Of a DNA stretch of 64,000 nt, positions 52,487 through 63,762 are shown piece by piece. The DNA lies in assembly GCA_963971225.1 (NCBI GenBank), contig OZ020270.1, forward strand, positions 25,729,123-25,793,122, written 5' to 3'. A program made the position numbers and the translations under genes. This DNA comes from Melieria omissa. Its lineage: Eukaryota; Arthropoda; Insecta; Diptera; Ulidiidae. The stretch's first letter is position 1. Each line of letters opens with the position of its first letter. The notes beneath the pieces were generated by a model. That model made no database searches, was not told the origin of the DNA, and was given only the letters and a program-made list of their open reading frames with translations.

Positions 52487-53276
52487 TTACAAAACAAACA
52501 TGAGATTCGAATACAGACCACCACATATACCAAAATACGCCTTCGTTGCCATGTCCACGAACAACCCTGTCTCGACCACGACCGGTATGAGCAGCAAATC
52601 TTCATTCACCGCCTTCCAGTCGTAAACCGTTGTCGGCTCAAAGTGCCAGTCAAGTATGAAGTTGCCATTGTCCGTGACGCACGGCGCCGCCTTGGCTACC
52701 GCCATGCATGGCCGCAATGCGCTGCCTTATTGGCACATATGCCATGGGCACCACCTCGATCGGAATCCCCTTCTTGTAACATACTGTTCGCCCAGGCGCT
52801 GCGAGTTCTTGGTGTAGTCCGCTATGACAATAAGCTGCTTCGCGCAGGCGGCCACTATTTTCTCCTGAAGCAGACAGCCGCCGCCGCCCTTGATCAGGAC
52901 CATGTCGCTATCGACCTCGTCGGCGCCATCGATGGCCACGGCCAGCTTTGGATGCCGGTCCAGATCGCCCAGCTGCAGCTGATGCCCGACAATCGGCTGA
53001 TGCGCCTGAAAGCTAGTGGGCACGCACCACCTCCAGTTCCTCGGAGCGCACCCGCTCTGCCAGGCGCTCGATGGCAAACACTACCGGGACACTAACGGGC
53101 GTATTGCCATATGCGCAAACTTGATTTGTCCAGGCGACGACTTTTGCTACTTTCGGGGCAGCAATATTAGCCAAATTCCTTCACGGCAGCACAAAACCAC
53201 CTGCAACTCTAACCAGAAGCGCAACTGCTAGTGCGGGCACGATTTCTTTCGCAATTAGGAGCTCCGTCTTGTCCAT
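52487..53276 (-). pseudogene. Rpi: Ribose-5-phosphate isomerase A, decayed copy
   Basis: Start ATG 53276 (MDKTELLIAKE). The family interconverts ribose 5-phosphate and ribulose 5-phosphate in the pentose phosphate pathway. Blocks in order are [13 protein letters not shown], then in another frame [20 protein letters not shown] (with [15 protein letters not shown], the substrate and catalytic region) and [15 protein letters not shown]. In a third frame come VTDNGNFILDWHFE and VVETGLFVDMATKAYFG near the C terminus. There are a stop near 53183 and at least three frame changes (near 53035, 52790 and 52710). No introns are obvious, so it may be a retrocopy. The GC content is higher than in its neighbours. 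It is very likely a pseudogene unless assembly errors caused the breaks. Confidence 0.85.
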
Positions 53277-53600
53277 TTTCTAAAACATACGAAAGGGAAA
53301 GACAAAATAGATTATTTGGCACAATTTTTTATTAAAATTTGAACCACTTACAACTTTGCAACCTCAAAAAACCACAAATCACAAAATTTTACCACAATTT
53401 TTCGTTTGTTTGTTTTTTCGTTTTTCACCGCTGACAGCTGCACAGCTGATTGGTTCGCACGACGACTGCGACCAAATTAGAATTTGTTCTATCGTCGGAC
53501 GACCGGTCGTCGGTCGAATATCGCAGTCGTCGTCGTTGTGGGCAATCACATTTGCTGCTGTGTGTTTTAATTTTGACAGCGTACGTTCGCAGCGTAAATA

Positions 53601-53647
53601 TCGCACGACGACTTGGTTGTGTTTATACTATGACTCGCTGCCAGTGA
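53601..53647 (-). repeat. Right inverted repeat of the host-gene block
   Basis: Partner of 51960-52005. The outer part reads TCACTGGCAGCGAG on the minus strand, which resembles a transposon end. No TSD is clear. Confidence 0.78.
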
Positions 53648-54500
53648 TAACGTGATTCGAAACTGGCAGGGGAAAGCGAATTTTTGGACCATTTTTTGCA
53701 TTTCACAGACACAATCTGTGTGAGGTGTCATGTCCCTGTAGGAAATCGGACTGGTTCAAATGTAGTTTTTCAACTGGTCGCTTGTCAGTCATAGCTGACT
53801 TCAGAACCGACTCGTTTCCTTGGAGCAAACTTACCCTTTTAACGTGGCGTCGGCACGAATTTACTTACAAAAAACCAGTTGAAAAACCAATAAATTTTGG
53901 GTACCAGTTGTCTCAGGTCCGACAGGGGTCGGTCAGTGATTGGCTGTTATGGTTCAACAGTGTGGTCGCGTTGAAGTTAGAACAATGCGCAAAGTTGCAA
54001 TTTAGAGGTAGCTTGTCTTTCGTATTTTTTTAGAAAAAGGTGTATTAATACGATGCATGTTATTATTTTCATAATTGTCAATCATTTCAATAGAAAAGAC
54101 ATAAATTTTCTCGATGCATGTTATTATTTTCATAATTGTCAATTATTTCAATAAAAAATGCATACATTTTCTAAACATTGTTATGTTTTTATGTTATTTG
54201 TTGTTATTATGTGCAGCTGCACATTTGGCAGCCATCCAGGGTCAACCCGATTTGCGTTTTGCAAATTAAACACCAATCATCGGAGTTCAGAGATGATTTT
54301 GGTGTAAAATGGACTGTTCTAGACACAAGCGTGATTTTTGATAATGAGTCAATGAAAACTTAAATAATGACATGTTAGACACATATTCAAACGATGTTAT
54401 TATATTTGTAAGCAATAATAGAATTTTGTATTCATTTTTCTATAAACATATCACAGAACTCTGTGCAAAAAATAAATTAATGTTCTATGCAATTAAAAAT
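53648..54500. repeat. No gene; two-copy 61-bp tandem repeat at 54051-54172
   Basis: CGATGCATGTTATTATTTTC and the following 40 bases recur at 54051 and 54112. The remainder, including the open stretch at 53725-54033, shows no motif. Confidence 0.55.
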
Positions 54501-54779
54501 GAACCACAACGATAACCTTCACACATGAAAATTGACCAGCACAACAACCCTCCATTTTGGAATATACCAACACAACAACCCTCCATTTTCAGTTTGTATG
54601 GAGTCAGGAATATCAGCTGTGGGGCCGGAGTAGCAGCTGTTATGTGAGAGTATTGGTGCATTTTATGTGTGTATTGTGGGATTTTCCCACACTTCTCCCA
54701 GTTTCCAATCGCTTATCGCTGCTCGCTGCACCGCACCCGGCTGCCTTTTATACCTGTCCGGCCATCGCGCAAACCGTTC

Positions 54780-55135
54780 TCGCCAAAGTAAATCCTAAGT
54801 AGCGCCATTTATATTTGGTCGGACATCAAAGGCAGTGTTGCCGCACAAACAGTGTTAGCCCATAACGATTTTCTCTTGGTTTTGGGAGTAAATTTGATGC
54901 CTAATTTTTTGACTGCTCTTTCCAATCAAGAAAAAAAGAAATGTTTGAAAGATTAAATATCTTAACGAAACTGTAAAATTATTGGAGAAATACAATAATT
55001 ATTATCACAATTGATTAAAATATACAAGTTTTTAATACAAATTTCTATTTTGCTTTCGCACAAATAATGTCATGATGAAAACACAAAACATTCCGAATCA
55101 ATATCAAGGTAATTTCGTTATCGTACAAGGTAAAA
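54780..55135 (+). repeat. Z repeat, copy 2
   Basis: 54924-55132 matches 21416-21624 in the same direction. 54790-54860 (GTAAATCCTAAGTAGCGCC, then GCAGTGTTGCCGC and AGTGTTAGCCC) aligns with the reverse of about 34440-34545. It stands upstream of the P-type gene at 55993. Confidence 0.75.
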
Positions 55136-55689
55136 TGCAAACGACAATGTTTCTTGTAGATAATTATTTTAAAATTTGTGTGTTATAGCAAAGAATATGA
55201 AGTAATATAGAACGCGCATGTGGGCACAAAAGTGTTTTCGGTTGCTATGATGCGAGCGGGAAGAGCGAAGCGTAGGCATTTGAAAATGTTAGGTTCATAA
55301 CATTTTCTGTTAGATTTGCGTAGGACAACAGCAAAAAGCTATGTTATTGTTCGCAACGGCTTCACTCGTGTACATTGAAGTGGTGGTTGTTGCAGCGTAG
55401 TGTTCGCTCAATCATTTTTTGCATGCATGTTTCTTGATCTTGTTTGCCGAAGCGCAAACAAAAAACAAACAACGAACGAAGGCATCGTCATCATCGTTTC
55501 AGCGAAGATGACTCGGGATTCGCAAATGTTTTTGTTGTTGTCGTTTATTGTGTGTATGCTTTTTTGGTTTTGCTGTAATGTCACTATCAATCGAAGCCAA
55601 AGTAAATTTACTTTGTCGAAGCTTTGTGGTGTATGGCTGTTTGCTCAAATGCTGCGCTTTGATTGATTTTTAAAACCTGCAAATATTTA
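55136..55689. other. No confirmed gene
   Basis: Diverged relative of 20413-21120, with the CTCGTGTACATTGAA and CGCTCAATCATTTTTT blocks. Open stretches here are short and featureless. Confidence 0.45.
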
Positions 55690-55930
55690 GACGTGGTTGA
55701 ATCCAATTTGAAATTTTCACAAATATTTTTACGTGGCGAGTTCCAAGTAAAATCATTTGTTTATATTTTGACGTGGTTGATACCAATTTTGAACCTTTTG
55801 CAGCGGTTTTTTTTTGACGTGGTTGAATCCAATTTGAAATTTCTACAAATATTTTTACGTGGCGCATTCCAAGTAAAATTATTTGTTTATATTTTGACGT
55901 GGTTGATACCAATTTTGAATTTTTTTTAAG
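55690..55930 (+). repeat. Two-copy tandem repeat, 126-bp unit
   Basis: GACGTGGTTGAATCCAATTT starts at 55690 and 55816. Each unit also holds TTTTTACGTGGCG and TTTTGACGTGGTTGATACC, so ACGTGG recurs about every 40-60 bp. It lies just upstream of the P-type transposase start and may be part of that element's terminal region. Confidence 0.88.
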
Positions 55931-55992
55931 AAGTATTTTAACGCCATTGTCCAACATTGTAATTCTATTTTGTGTTTCGGCTTGTTACAATA

Positions 55993-56088
55993 TGGCTACA
56001 AATATAAAGACAAATAGAAATTCCTCAACGTCTGGAATTCAATGTTGTGTTCGCAGTTGCAACAAATCGAGACGACAATGCGACAGTC
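55993..56088 (+). pseudogene. P2 transposase, THAP domain N-terminal end
   Basis: ATG 55993 opens MATNIKTNRNSSTSGIQCCV and goes on with RSCNKSRRQC. The CCV..C pattern is the start of the C2CH zinc-binding THAP domain that binds element DNA in P transposases. The frame is lost where LINE C begins, near 56088. The exact junction is not certain because no TSD is clear. Confidence 0.65.
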
Positions 56089-56136
56089 GACTGTCGACTG
56101 TCATCCGGAACGGACGTTTTCTTTTTGTGCTCCGCT

Positions 56137-57474
56137 ATGACATTGTGTTCTAAGTGCAAGTTGCATTGCAGTGCTATTGACTTGGTGTCGTGTGGCACCT
56201 GTTGTTCTGAGTGGCACCTTAAATGTGCAAACGTCAGTAGGGAGGCTGCAGAGATTATCAACATAAATCACCATAACATTTTCTGCTGTGAGTTATGCTT
56301 CGGTAAATCAAGACCTGCCTGCCCATCCGTTGTGCCGTTGCTGCTGGAGAAGCTGAGCGGAGTTCGTGCTCTCATTGACTCGCTAGCGGTACCCCAATCG
56401 GGAAAGACTTGTGCTGACAACTTGAGTACCAAGTCAACGACTGCGATCAAGCCGACACCAGCCGTCTCTCGCCTCACTCGCTCTAAAGCTGCGGACGCTC
56501 GCATCGCGGCATCAAACTTGGCTGTTGATGTCGCGCGCTCGCCTTTGCTGAGAACTTCTAACAAGAAAACTGGGAGAACTTTGCCGCCTTCACCTAACAC
56601 TACTCTCGCTGCTAATTCTGCTACTACTAGCGCAGCCGCTGCTGTCAAAGTTGGTGCCGCCACTGTAAACGCCACTGCTGCTAATGTTAACGCTCCTGCC
56701 GTCAAGAACGCCGCCGCCAATGTAAACGCTGCAGTCTCTGTTAACACTGCTACGACTTCTACTGCACCTGCTAATGCTGCGACTGCTGATGTGAACGCTC
56801 CTGCTAACAAGAACGCTGCTGGTAATATGATCGCTGCTGCGAGCGCCGCTGCGCTTGCTAATGAAGTCACTGCTGCTGACGCTATTGCTACCGCTGCTAT
56901 AAGTGCAGTTGCACCCGCACCCCCAGTTGTATGTGTGGTTCCTGATGCTGCTTCTCTCTTTTCCAACGCTGTCGCCCATTCTCCAGCCGCTAACTCGCCG
57001 CTTCAACCATCATCTGCTGCCTCTCTTATTACTGACGGTCCACCTTTACACGCTCGTTCGTCGCTCGCTTCGGATGCTGAGCCGCCCAATGCCGCTAATG
57101 CTTGGGTCACTGTGAGCGACAAAAAGCGGAATAAACAAAAGCTGGTTGTTGTTGGATCCAATGAGAACTCAGGCCTTGAGGTTGCCGTGAGGAAGAAGTG
57201 GCTGCATTTGTCATCATTTTTACCATCAGTCACAGAGGAGAACCTAATAGATTATGTGGCTTGTCAAACCTGTATTGACAGGCAGCATCTCTCTTGCTAT
57301 AAATTAGTTAAGAATGGTGTGCCTTCAGACTCGCTTAAACGCATAAATTTTAAATTAGGCGTTACTTTATCTTTTTACACTAAGCTTCTCAATCCCGCAG
57401 TTTGGCCAGCTAACGTTAAGGTGCGCTCTTTTCGTTTTTTTCCGAGAATAGAGCTCCCGCCGCCAAGTGCATAG
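56137..57474 (+). CDS. LINE C ORF1: PHD-type finger and Ala/Asn-rich protein
   Basis: The open frame extends from 56047, but ATG 56137 (MTLCSKCKLHCSAIDLVSCG) suits the protein better because the finger begins at once. The finger reads C..C...C..C....H..C...C..C, a PHD-like pattern used by ORF1 of CR1-type LINEs. Residues about 130-300 are a long low-complexity part made of Ala with Asn, Val and Thr in short repeats (VNAA, ANVNAP). The last 130 residues form a compact domain with KKWLHLSSFLPSVTEENLID and FRFFPR. It probably binds RNA. About 445 codons are open with no break. Confidence 0.82.
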   Translation: MTLCSKCKLHCSAIDLVSCGTCCSEWHLKCANVSREAAEIININHHNIFCCELCFGKSRPACPSVVPLLLEKLSGVRALIDSLAVPQSGKTCADNLSTKSTTAIKPTPAVSRLTRSKAADARIAASNLAVDVARSPLLRTSNKKTGRTLPPSPNTTLAANSATTSAAAAVKVGAATVNATAANVNAPAVKNAAANVNAAVSVNTATTSTAPANAATADVNAPANKNAAGNMIAAASAAALANEVTAADAIATAAISAVAPAPPVVCVVPDAASLFSNAVAHSPAANSPLQPSSAASLITDGPPLHARSSLASDAEPPNAANAWVTVSDKKRNKQKLVVVGSNENSGLEVAVRKKWLHLSSFLPSVTEENLIDYVACQTCIDRQHLSCYKLVKNGVPSDSLKRINFKLGVTLSFYTKLLNPAVWPANVKVRSFRFFPRIELPPPSA

Positions 57475-57491
57475 CACACTCTTCAGATGCT

Positions 57492-59452
57492 TTGTCTTTT
57501 CCTGTAATTGCTAACCCAGTCAATGGTAGCTCACAGTTATCTGATAAGCCTGGTAGTTTAAGTAATAATTTAAATATCTATTATCAAAATGTATCTGGTA
57601 TGAGAACAAAGGCTGATCAAGTGCGATTGTTGAGCTCTTCACTGGACTACGATGTCTTTGTAATCACTGAGTCTTGGCTTAATTCTACATTTTTTGATTC
57701 GGAATTTTTTGACCCGCACCTTTTTAATGTGTTCAGGAAGGATAGAGACTCCCTCAAAACGGGCCTTAATAGGGGTGGTGGTGTTTTGATTGCTATCAAA
57801 CGTAATCTACACTCAGCGTTGCTGCCACTTGTGAACAATGATTCCCTGTTGGATCAACTTTGTGTTCAAGTCAGGGGAGCGACCGGCCTGCTCTTCATTT
57901 GCGTATCGTATATTCCTCCGAATAGTAGTGATACTTTATACAAATTACATGTCGACAATGTTTCGGCATTGCAAGCTCGGATTGGTGAAAACCAGCTATG
58001 CGTTTTAGGTGATTTCAATCTTGGTAGTATTACGTGGTCCCATATGGGTAACTCTGTTGCTCTGACTCCCTCAAATGTTCACTGCGTGCATGAAATTTGC
58101 TTAATTGATAGTTTTCTTAGCTTTGGGTTGCTCCAGATCAATGCCCATCCGAATAAACTTAATCGTTTTTTGGATTTGGTTTTTATCACGAGTAACCTTA
58201 ACTCAAATATTGACGAATGCAGCTCGCCTATTTCGCAGGCATGTTTGCATCACACACCGCTTGTTATCAATCTTGAATTCTATGAGTTCGTTAATGCCCC
58301 TTCAAGTTCTAGGCGTATTTCTTTTAATTACAAGCTCTGTGATTTCGATGCATTGAACAATTTGTTCCTTGACGTGCATTGGGAGGAAATACTGTCCAAT
58401 GGCGACATTGCTACTTGTTTTTCTACATTTAAATCTCTAGTTTTTGACCTTTGCCTGAAGTCGATCCCTATCTTCCCCGGGAAAGTTCATAAACTGCCGT
58501 GGGTTACAAAGGAACTTAAGAAACTGAAAAATTTAAGAAATAAATATTATAAAAAGTTCAAGGCAACTAAGTGTCCCATCTACTTCAGTTACTATCAATC
58601 ACATCTTAAAAGTTACAACAAGTTGGCTAAGTCGCTGTACAACAGCTACATTCGTAACTATGAACTTGGCATCAAAAGTAATCCAAAACTCTTTTGGAAT
58701 TTTGTCAAGTCAAAAAAATTGGTTTCCGATATTCCGTCCTCGGTATTTTTCAAGGACAAAGTCGCCGAAACCGCGGATGATGCCGCTAACTTATTCGCAC
58801 AGTTTTTCAGCTCAAATTTTGTGACGGATACAAACGCTGTTTTGGCAGACACCTTCTATACCGACTCCTTTTTTTCCTTTGGGTCGTTGACTTTAACCGC
58901 CGACGATGTCAAATGGGGCATCAACAATCTTAAATTTTCAATGCGTACGGATACCGATGGGCTTTCCTCTGTGCTCTTAAAGAATTGTAGCTCTCTTGTT
59001 GAGCCGCTACTACTGATCTTTAACAAATCCCTTTCTTCTGGTATTTTTATAGATGAGTGGAAAAAAGCAACAATAACTCCAATATTCAAGAGTGGCAACA
59101 AAAATGATATCGCAAATTATAGGCCCATCTCGAAACTCACGTCGGTGTCTAAACTTTTTGAATGCATAGTCAATGAAAAATTAAGGTTTTGCGTCAACAG
59201 TGCAATTTGTCAAAACCAGCACGGTTTTGTTAGGGGCAGATCAACTGTCTCCAATCTCGCGATTTTTGTCGAAGATTGTCTGTCTGCTTTTCAGGAAGGA
59301 AGTCAAGTAGATACAATCTACACGGATTTTGCTAAAGCCTTTGACAGAGTTTGTCATGCAATTTTGATTTCGAAACTAAATTGCATGGGCTTTCACTCAT
59401 CATTTCTTGATTGGGTGAAATCATACCTTTCCAATAGACAGTGTGTTGTGAC
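57492..59452 (+). pseudogene. LINE C ORF2, endonuclease and first half of RT
   Basis: It starts 18 bases after the ORF1 stop, in another frame. No ATG is near the start, so reinitiation or a non-AUG start is needed. The endonuclease has YYQNVSGMRTK, ITESWLN, GGGVLIAIKR, LGDFNLGSITW and ACLHHTPL. RT begins with NYRPISKL and runs through DFAKAFDRVCHAIL. It is cut at 59452 by the hAT-type insert and resumes at 61464. Confidence 0.92.
59445..59452. repeat. 8-bp target duplication gttgtgac
   Basis: It is present here and at 61456-61463, exactly outside the inverted ends. Eight bases is the hAT length. Confidence 0.95.
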
Positions 59453-61455
59453 CAGTGGCGTCCCCAGGGGGGGGGATTAGGGGGATGGATCCCCCCCTTG
59501 GTCGGAGAATTCACTTATGCAATTTGCTATAACAATATGGAATTGTGAAACATTTTTATTATTTGCTTTATCGCTTCTGTAATCACCCACTTAAAACCTA
59601 ATAACTGAACCTCCCATGATCTAGCCAGACCATAATGTAAACAAGATGATAGTCGAGGATTGTTGTTAAGGATATAAAAAAACCAGAAAGTGTGAATACA
59701 ATGATTTCTTTTGCTTGTCTACATTATTTTTACGTAAAACGGTGAAAATATACTAGAATAATTAGGTAAATAGCGAGTTTCAACTTTAATGAGTTAATTT
59801 TGAAATTAAAAAAATACGGCAGTAAAGCAAAAAAATAAAAAAAATGTATAAATGTAAAATACGTTACTTATGGATCTACTTCAGCTGCTTGACCAATGCA
59901 ATTATTTCAACAATATAATGCAGTATCATGACTAAACCACATTGAGATTTTACATTCGACACATACAAATCGGGTTTTGATATATATATTTCTGGATTCC
60001 TTGCACTGTTAATAATTCTGAACTGCTTTGCCAAAGAAAAATATGCAAAACATGCTCTACATGTTGTTGTTCATGCTGAATTGGCCGGATATCGTTTTCC
60101 TTGTCGCCTTCGTCGTTGCTATCTTCACATTGAACTATCTAAACGACCATTTTTTCTATCAGTATCAGAAGCTTCGTTTTGTTCAGGGCCAAATGAAAGC
60201 GTGAAATTGGCAGCACCGTTATTATTGCCTCTCGCAGCAAATTATTTAATATCTTAAATTCGTTGCTCTAAAGCATTAGTTTCCGCTATTGCTAAGGAAA
60301 TTTTTTTAGAGATTTTCCTCTCTGATTTAACTCCAGCGTCGAAGTTCAAAAACAATGTCCACCTGATTCTCAAAATAGCATTCTCTTCCTTTCATCTCTG
60401 TCACAGAAAACACCCAATCGAATTGGAAAATGGATAAGTATTAATTTTGAATATGTTTCAACATTATTTTCCAACAAAAATTATAATTTATTAACCCAAA
60501 GAAAATAAAAGCCAAGGCGAACGAAAAACACTTGGACCAGGTACATTTTGCGCCAGCTAATTTACGTCACTATTAACGGGATGGCACGAAAAAAGTGCTT
60601 CAAATCGGGTCAGATGGAAAAACCTAGTTGAAACTACATATATATTATAAAAAAAATATTTATAAACAATTCTGAAAATAATTACGTCGAAAATAACAAA
60701 AAAAACTGAAAATAACTGGCAAATTTGTATGAAAATACACCATGGTCTGGCCAAGCCATGGTTTTGGGTTTTGTGCTTAGAAAGGATCAGTTAAAGATAT
60801 CATGAAATTTGAGCTCGATAGCTTAATTACAACATTACTAAAGTGGATCCAAAGTTCAATATGGTCTGGCCAGAACCGGATACCCGCAGAAGGGTTAAGA
60901 ATAAATGAATAAAAAAATCAGCATTGCATTTGTTCTCGCAGAATAGTTGTATTTTCAATGTTCCCAAAAGTGTCGACTATTTACCAAAATAGTAATCAAA
61001 CGCAGGCTTCATGCCAACCCTGCATCAGCTGTTGAAACTAAAAAAAATTCACTTACATAGTTTTGGTGAATTGCGGGTAAACATGGAAACATGGTCACCT
61101 CTATCATAACATAATAAAATTTCAGAACGTCATACAATTTGTAAATGTTTGATTTTTTTTACATAGCTGGTGTGCTTTTTAAAATACGTCTTTTCGTAAT
61201 TCTATTAGCAGTTGTTTTCGAAATGTCATAACTTAAAACAAACTTGAATTTTTTGGTTGGGATTTTATGACTTAAAAATACATGTCACTTGAATTTAAGA
61301 AGTTTATGTTAGTATATGTATACATATATGTATGTATGTACAATTTTATTCAACATGTATTAAAAATAATACGCAAAGATGAAAGTATAAAAATGGCGTT
61401 AAACTGGATTTTTCGCATAGGCCCCCCCCTTCCCGAAATCCTGGGGACGCCACTG
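59453..61455. mobile_element. Non-autonomous hAT-type element (2.0 kb)
   Basis: Both ends are CAGTGGCGTCCCCAGG in inverted orientation (16 bp), with an 8-bp TSD. The CAGTGGCG start is common among hAT elements. No transposase frame exists inside. Three copies of ATGGTCTGGC(C/T)A lie near the ends: 59622-59633 (inverted), 60742-60753 and 60861-60872. They may be transposase binding motifs. G and C runs follow the ends. Confidence 0.93.
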
Positions 61456-61463
61456 GTTGTGAC

Positions 61464-62415
61464 TGTTGATAATCACCTTTCTCAGCCGTTTGTTGCTAGT
61501 TCCGGCGTTCCTCAAGGTAGCATACTTGGTCCTCTGTTGTTTGTTTTATTTATTAATGACATTGGCTCCTGCTTTTTGTTTGCAAAATTTCTTCTATATG
61601 CGGATGATCTGAAGATTTATGCTGCGATTAATACTATGGCTGACTCTCTGGCACTCCAGGCTGACCTAGATAGAGTTCAATCGTGGTGTACGAGAAATCA
61701 CCTTTTCTTAAATATAAGTAAGTGTTTTCATGTATCTTTTTCTAGGAAACACAGCCCTCTGAACTTGTCCTACTTCCTGTCTGGCTCACTGTTGCAGTCA
61801 GTCCAAGAAATCAAAGATTTAGGTGTGTTTTTCGACACAAAACTTTGTTTCTCTGGCCATATCGATTTCATTATTTCCAAAGCATATGCCATGTTGGGGT
61901 TCGTTCGTCGGAATAGTACGTCATTCTCTGACCCATATACGTTCAAACTGTTGTTCACGGCTTTCGTCAGATCAAGGCTGGAATATGCTTCATTTATATG
62001 GAGGCCATATCAAATGACTCACATTAATCGCATTGAGCGCATCCAGAAGGTTTTTATGCGGTTCGCCCTAAGGTCGCTGAACTTTACTGAACCGTTGCCT
62101 TCATATCTTTCCCGCTGTCGCCTTATAAACTTATTAAGTCTAAACGCTAGGCGAACCTATCTTGCGTGTTCTTTCATTGTTGGGTTATTAAAGGGGTCTA
62201 TTAATTGCCCGCCCCTTTTGAGTAAAGTGGCTTTCAATGTCCCTACACGTAACCTACGGCACATAGGGACTTTCTACCTCAGTTTTTACAGGTCGAACTA
62301 TGCGAGGAATGCGCCTCTGAGTAGAGCCCTTGCGGAACTAAATAGTGTAACCGACTTTGACATTTCGTTTCCCAAGGAGACATTGTTAAATTTAATATTG
62401 TTTAAATTAAGCTGA
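61464..62415 (+). pseudogene. LINE C ORF2, second half of RT
   Basis: It continues ORF2 in register after removal of the insert. SSGVPQGSILGPLLFVLFIN and the catalytic LYADDLKI are present, then IKDLGVFFD, FVRSRLEYASFIW and RIQKVFMRFALRSL. The stop is near 62413-62415. Apart from the insert no break is seen, so ORF2 was intact when the hAT-type element landed. Confidence 0.93.
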
Positions 62416-62476
62416 ACATCTTTACTTGTGTTCCTTTATTGTTCCTATAGTCAGTAAGATCAAAATGTTCATTGGC

Positions 62477-62515
<39 letters not shown>

Positions 62516-62539
62516 AAGAATCTTAGATTATTCTCCAGT

Positions 62540-63762
62540 ACTTATGTAGGAAAAAGGTTTCTAAAAAAGGATGCGATTCCAACCTTAAACTTAGACGAAG
62601 ATCATGAGATTTCGGATGAAGAATTTTTAGAACCAGATTCTTTATTGAAATGACCACGTTATGATGACATAGTATGCAGTAATTGCGAAAAAACGTCAAA
62701 ATAACCCATTATTACAAAAAGAAATACCGCGACCTATTAAAAAAATTCAAAAAAATTAACGAAAAATTGCGAAAAGAAAAGCGCTTTATTTTAAAATCCA
62801 AGAATAGTTGTTCAAAGACTTTAAAAAATTCAATTGATTCTTTAAAACATATCAACTTGGAATCCAAAACATTTTGTAACCTTTTGCTTAGCACTCGGCC
62901 AAAAGAATATTCGTACGAAGTGAAATATTTAACGCAAAATATTTTTTATATTTCACAATCAACATATTCTTTCCTAAGAGATAAGTTAAATTTCAATTTG
63001 CCACATATCAGCACCTTAAATCGGTGGGCTCCAATAAAGTTCCTTCAGCCTGGTATCAACAATGTGGCTTTTGAATTCATTAAAAAGATGTGCTTAGAGT
63101 TGAAGGAAAAAAATGAAAATAATATGGTTCTTTTATTGGACGAAATGGCAATACGTAGAGAATTACGATACAATCAAAAACTAGATTTAATTGACGGATT
63201 TGAATGCACAGGCTTCGAAAGAACAAAAAAAATTGGTAAGCAAGTATGTGTATTTATGTTGAAGTCCATGTTCTCGAGTTAGTGTTCAATTTTAAACTAT
63301 TTTGTGTCAGAGAATGGATTAACAGCAGATACGTTGTGCAAAATAATTAAAGAAAATCTTAAAATTTTAAGCAATTTTGGTATAGTAGTGAACGTTTTGG
63401 TTTGTGATCAGGGGTCTTCTAATAGAAAGTGTTTCTCCGACTTAGGCGTATGTATAGAGAAACCATACTTTCAATTTCAAAATCAAAAAATTTATTGCAT
63501 GTTCGATTTCCCACATTTAATCAAGTCATTGCGAAATGGTTGGCTTAAACTCGACTTGAAACCGCCTGATGGTTTAGTTAGCTTTAAAGTAGTTCAAGAG
63601 CTTTGGGAGAGGGAAGAAAATTGTAAAACCAAAATGTACCCAAAATTGACTAGACAACACATATTTCCAAATTCATTTGAAAAAATGCGTGTTAAATTTG
63701 CCACGCAAGTGTTCAGTAAAACAGTTGAAGCTGCTATCAGAACAATTTCAGAGTGGATTTAA
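62540..63762 (+). pseudogene. P2 transposase: THAP end, coiled coil and catalytic region
   Basis: 62547-62650 begins with YVGKRFLKKDAIPTLNLDED, the conserved end of a THAP domain, then meets TGA at 62651-62653. From 62683 a frame opens with a Lys-rich coiled coil and goes on to TLNRWAPIKFLQPG and the first catalytic Asp block LLLDEMAIRRELRYN. At 63236-63310 lies a 75-bp GT-AG intron (GTAAGCAAG...TTTTGTGTCAG) that holds a stop and keeps frame on removal. The next exon has VCDQGSSNRKCF (second Asp), FDFPHLIKSLRNGWL and TRQHIFPNSFEKMRVKFATQ. The frame breaks near 63755 at an A run. Confidence 0.85.

Larger units (their letters stand above)
56089..62516 (+). mobile_element. LINE C: CR1/Jockey-type non-LTR element with both ORFs, split by a hAT-type element
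   Basis: It carries ORF1 and ORF2 and ends in a (TAAA)n tail at 62476-62516. It is inserted in the THAP domain of P2. It is the fuller relative of LINE A. The 5' boundary is approximate. Confidence 0.87.

Noticed and set aside
56268..56966. Minus-strand 232-codon ORF, Ala/Val-rich
   Set aside because: It is the antisense shadow of the GC-rich Ala repeat in LINE C ORF1.
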